DNA of 64,000 nucleotides from Halalkalibaculum roseum (GTDB taxonomy: Bacteria > Bacteroidota > Rhodothermia > Balneolales > Balneolaceae): positions 620,001-684,000 of the forward strand of contig NZ_JAALLT010000002.1 of the NCBI RefSeq assembly GCF_011059145.1, given 5' to 3'. The position numbers were made by a program, and so were the translations under genes. Position 1 is the first letter of the stretch. The number at the start of each line of letters is the position of its first letter. The notes under the pieces are model-generated. The model was given only the letters and a program-made list of their open reading frames with translations. It made no database searches and had not been told where the DNA came from. Positions 63,506-64,000 of this stretch are shown piece by piece.

Positions 63506-63733
63506 ATGCTTCAGACCTTTTATAACAATTTTGGATTTTTCGGTTCAATCTGCCTGGCTTTCCTGGTATTTCTTATCTTTATTTTCTGGATTGCGGGAAT
63601 TGCCGGTATTGCCCAGCTCCCTGAAGAACAGAATAAAAATCTCAAACTTGTAGTCTCCGCATTATTTCCTCCCTTTCCTTTCTTCTGGTTACTCTATGAT
63701 ATGTATCGACAAAAGAGGCTTATGAAAGAATAA
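63506..63733 (+). CDS. Small membrane protein, hypothetical
   Basis: A 75 aa protein with two hydrophobic stretches (about 12-33 FGSICLAFLVFLIFIFWIAG and 50-65) joined by a Pro/Glu/Asn loop (LPEEQNKNLK), ending in a basic tail (YRQKRLMKE). No family is recognised. It is divergent from der and may be real, because the whole frame looks like membrane protein and it starts just past the der promoter region. Confidence 0.5.
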   Translation: MLQTFYNNFGFFGSICLAFLVFLIFIFWIAGIAGIAQLPEEQNKNLKLVVSALFPPFPFFWLLYDMYRQKRLMKE

Positions 63734-63833
63734 GATCGCACTTACTACAGTAATCCGTAGCTTTCTTTCGGATTGCTGAGAGTGTACAATTCGTTATCCA
63801 TTCAGGAACTGTAATAAAACGGTTCATAAACCA

Positions 63834-64000
63834 ATGGTAGAATTATTTGAAGGTCTCTACTCCTCAAATTATTGGTTCAGCAAGTTTCTTTTACAAAGGG
63901 GGTTGGCTCTTATTTATCTCCTGGCATTTACTAATGCTCTGAATCAATTTATCCCATTATTGGGTAGCAAAGGCTTATTACCTGTTCCACAGTTCCTCGA
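63834..64000 (+). CDS. Lipase maturation factor family protein, 3' end outside window
   Basis: Partial gene; only the first 55 codons are in the window. The translation MVELFEGLYSSNYWFSKFLL continues QRGLALIYLLAFTNALNQF, then IPLLGSKGLLPVPQFL, matching the conserved N-terminal membrane segment of lipase maturation factor (LMF1-like) proteins, multi-pass membrane proteins. ATG at 63834 is the only sensible start. It is on the same strand as the small membrane protein, 100 bases after it. Confidence 0.75.
   Translation, partial: MVELFEGLYSSNYWFSKFLLQRGLALIYLLAFTNALNQFIPLLGSKGLLPVPQFL

Noticed and set aside
1-64000. tRNA, rRNA, CRISPR arrays, insertion sequences, phage genes
   Set aside because: Looked for by eye on both strands; no cloverleaf, regularly spaced repeats, transposase or integrase was found. 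A tRNA or covariance-model scan could still find small RNA genes that I missed.

Overview
The window looks like chromosomal DNA of a Balneolota (Balneolaceae-type) bacterium, a relative of Bacteroidota. The clues are AT-rich codon use, many lipoproteins, a RecCBD operon, a serine/threonine kinase fused to TPRs, and pilin-like proteins starting MGQQQLLL. The lineage is inferred from family content alone; there is no rRNA here. Both edges cut genes: a DUF1499 protein on the left and a lipase-maturation-factor homologue on the right. I saw no rRNA, tRNA, CRISPR, insertion sequence or prophage.

Layout. 1-9.5 kb: DUF1499 protein, then recC-recB-recD. 9.8-23 kb: housekeeping and envelope genes (pyrophosphatase, FKBP lipoprotein, DEAD helicase, PlsC, BNR lipoprotein, Nei glycosylase, DinB-like protein, GH130-like lipoprotein, eIF1/SUI1 homologue, carbonic anhydrase, amidohydrolase, desaturase), with several very small genes and two proteins that look like catalytically dead relatives of enzymes. 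23.3-36.2 kb: a type IV pilus (T4P) locus on the + strand. 36.3-41.2 kb: a minus-strand group with MscS, a D-serine-dehydratase-like enzyme, a membrane dipeptidase and a glycosylasparaginase-like hydrolase. 41.3-43.6 kb: a small membrane protein, a ParA with a ribbon-helix-helix partner, and a DoxX-like protein. 43.7-53.7 kb: NYN/LOTUS protein, kinase-TPR protein with a lipoprotein, TadA, Apt, a lipoprotein/coiled-coil pair, and several envelope genes. 53.8-58.3 kb: RimB-like protease, RimK, AstE/AspA-like deacylase, DUF952, metallopeptidase and lipid kinase in a row. 58.3-64 kb: fasciclin protein, CheY-like regulator, then a minus-strand run der-nuoI-DinB-like-7TM-peroxiredoxin.

The most interesting region is the T4P locus. 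It holds two pilin-like proteins with an atypical N-terminus and a shared KPxMLGGGG block, separated by an O-antigen-ligase/PglL-like membrane protein. Then come PilC, PilB (MshEN plus ATPase), a stand-alone cyclic-nucleotide-binding protein and a PilT-like ATPase. The four alignment-complex functions appear condensed into two polypeptides: PilM with PilN, and PilO with a PilP-like tail. The locus ends with a secretin that carries a C-terminal SPOR domain. No prepilin peptidase is present. The major pilin has a long leader with direct repeats and hairpins, a strong Shine-Dalgarno sequence and a strong terminator, consistent with high and regulated expression.

Other points of interest are a degenerate AAA+ protein without Walker A or B residues, a metallopeptidase-fold protein whose HExxH has become NQLLH, an orphan ParA/RHH pair, and a nuoI gene away from any other nuo gene.
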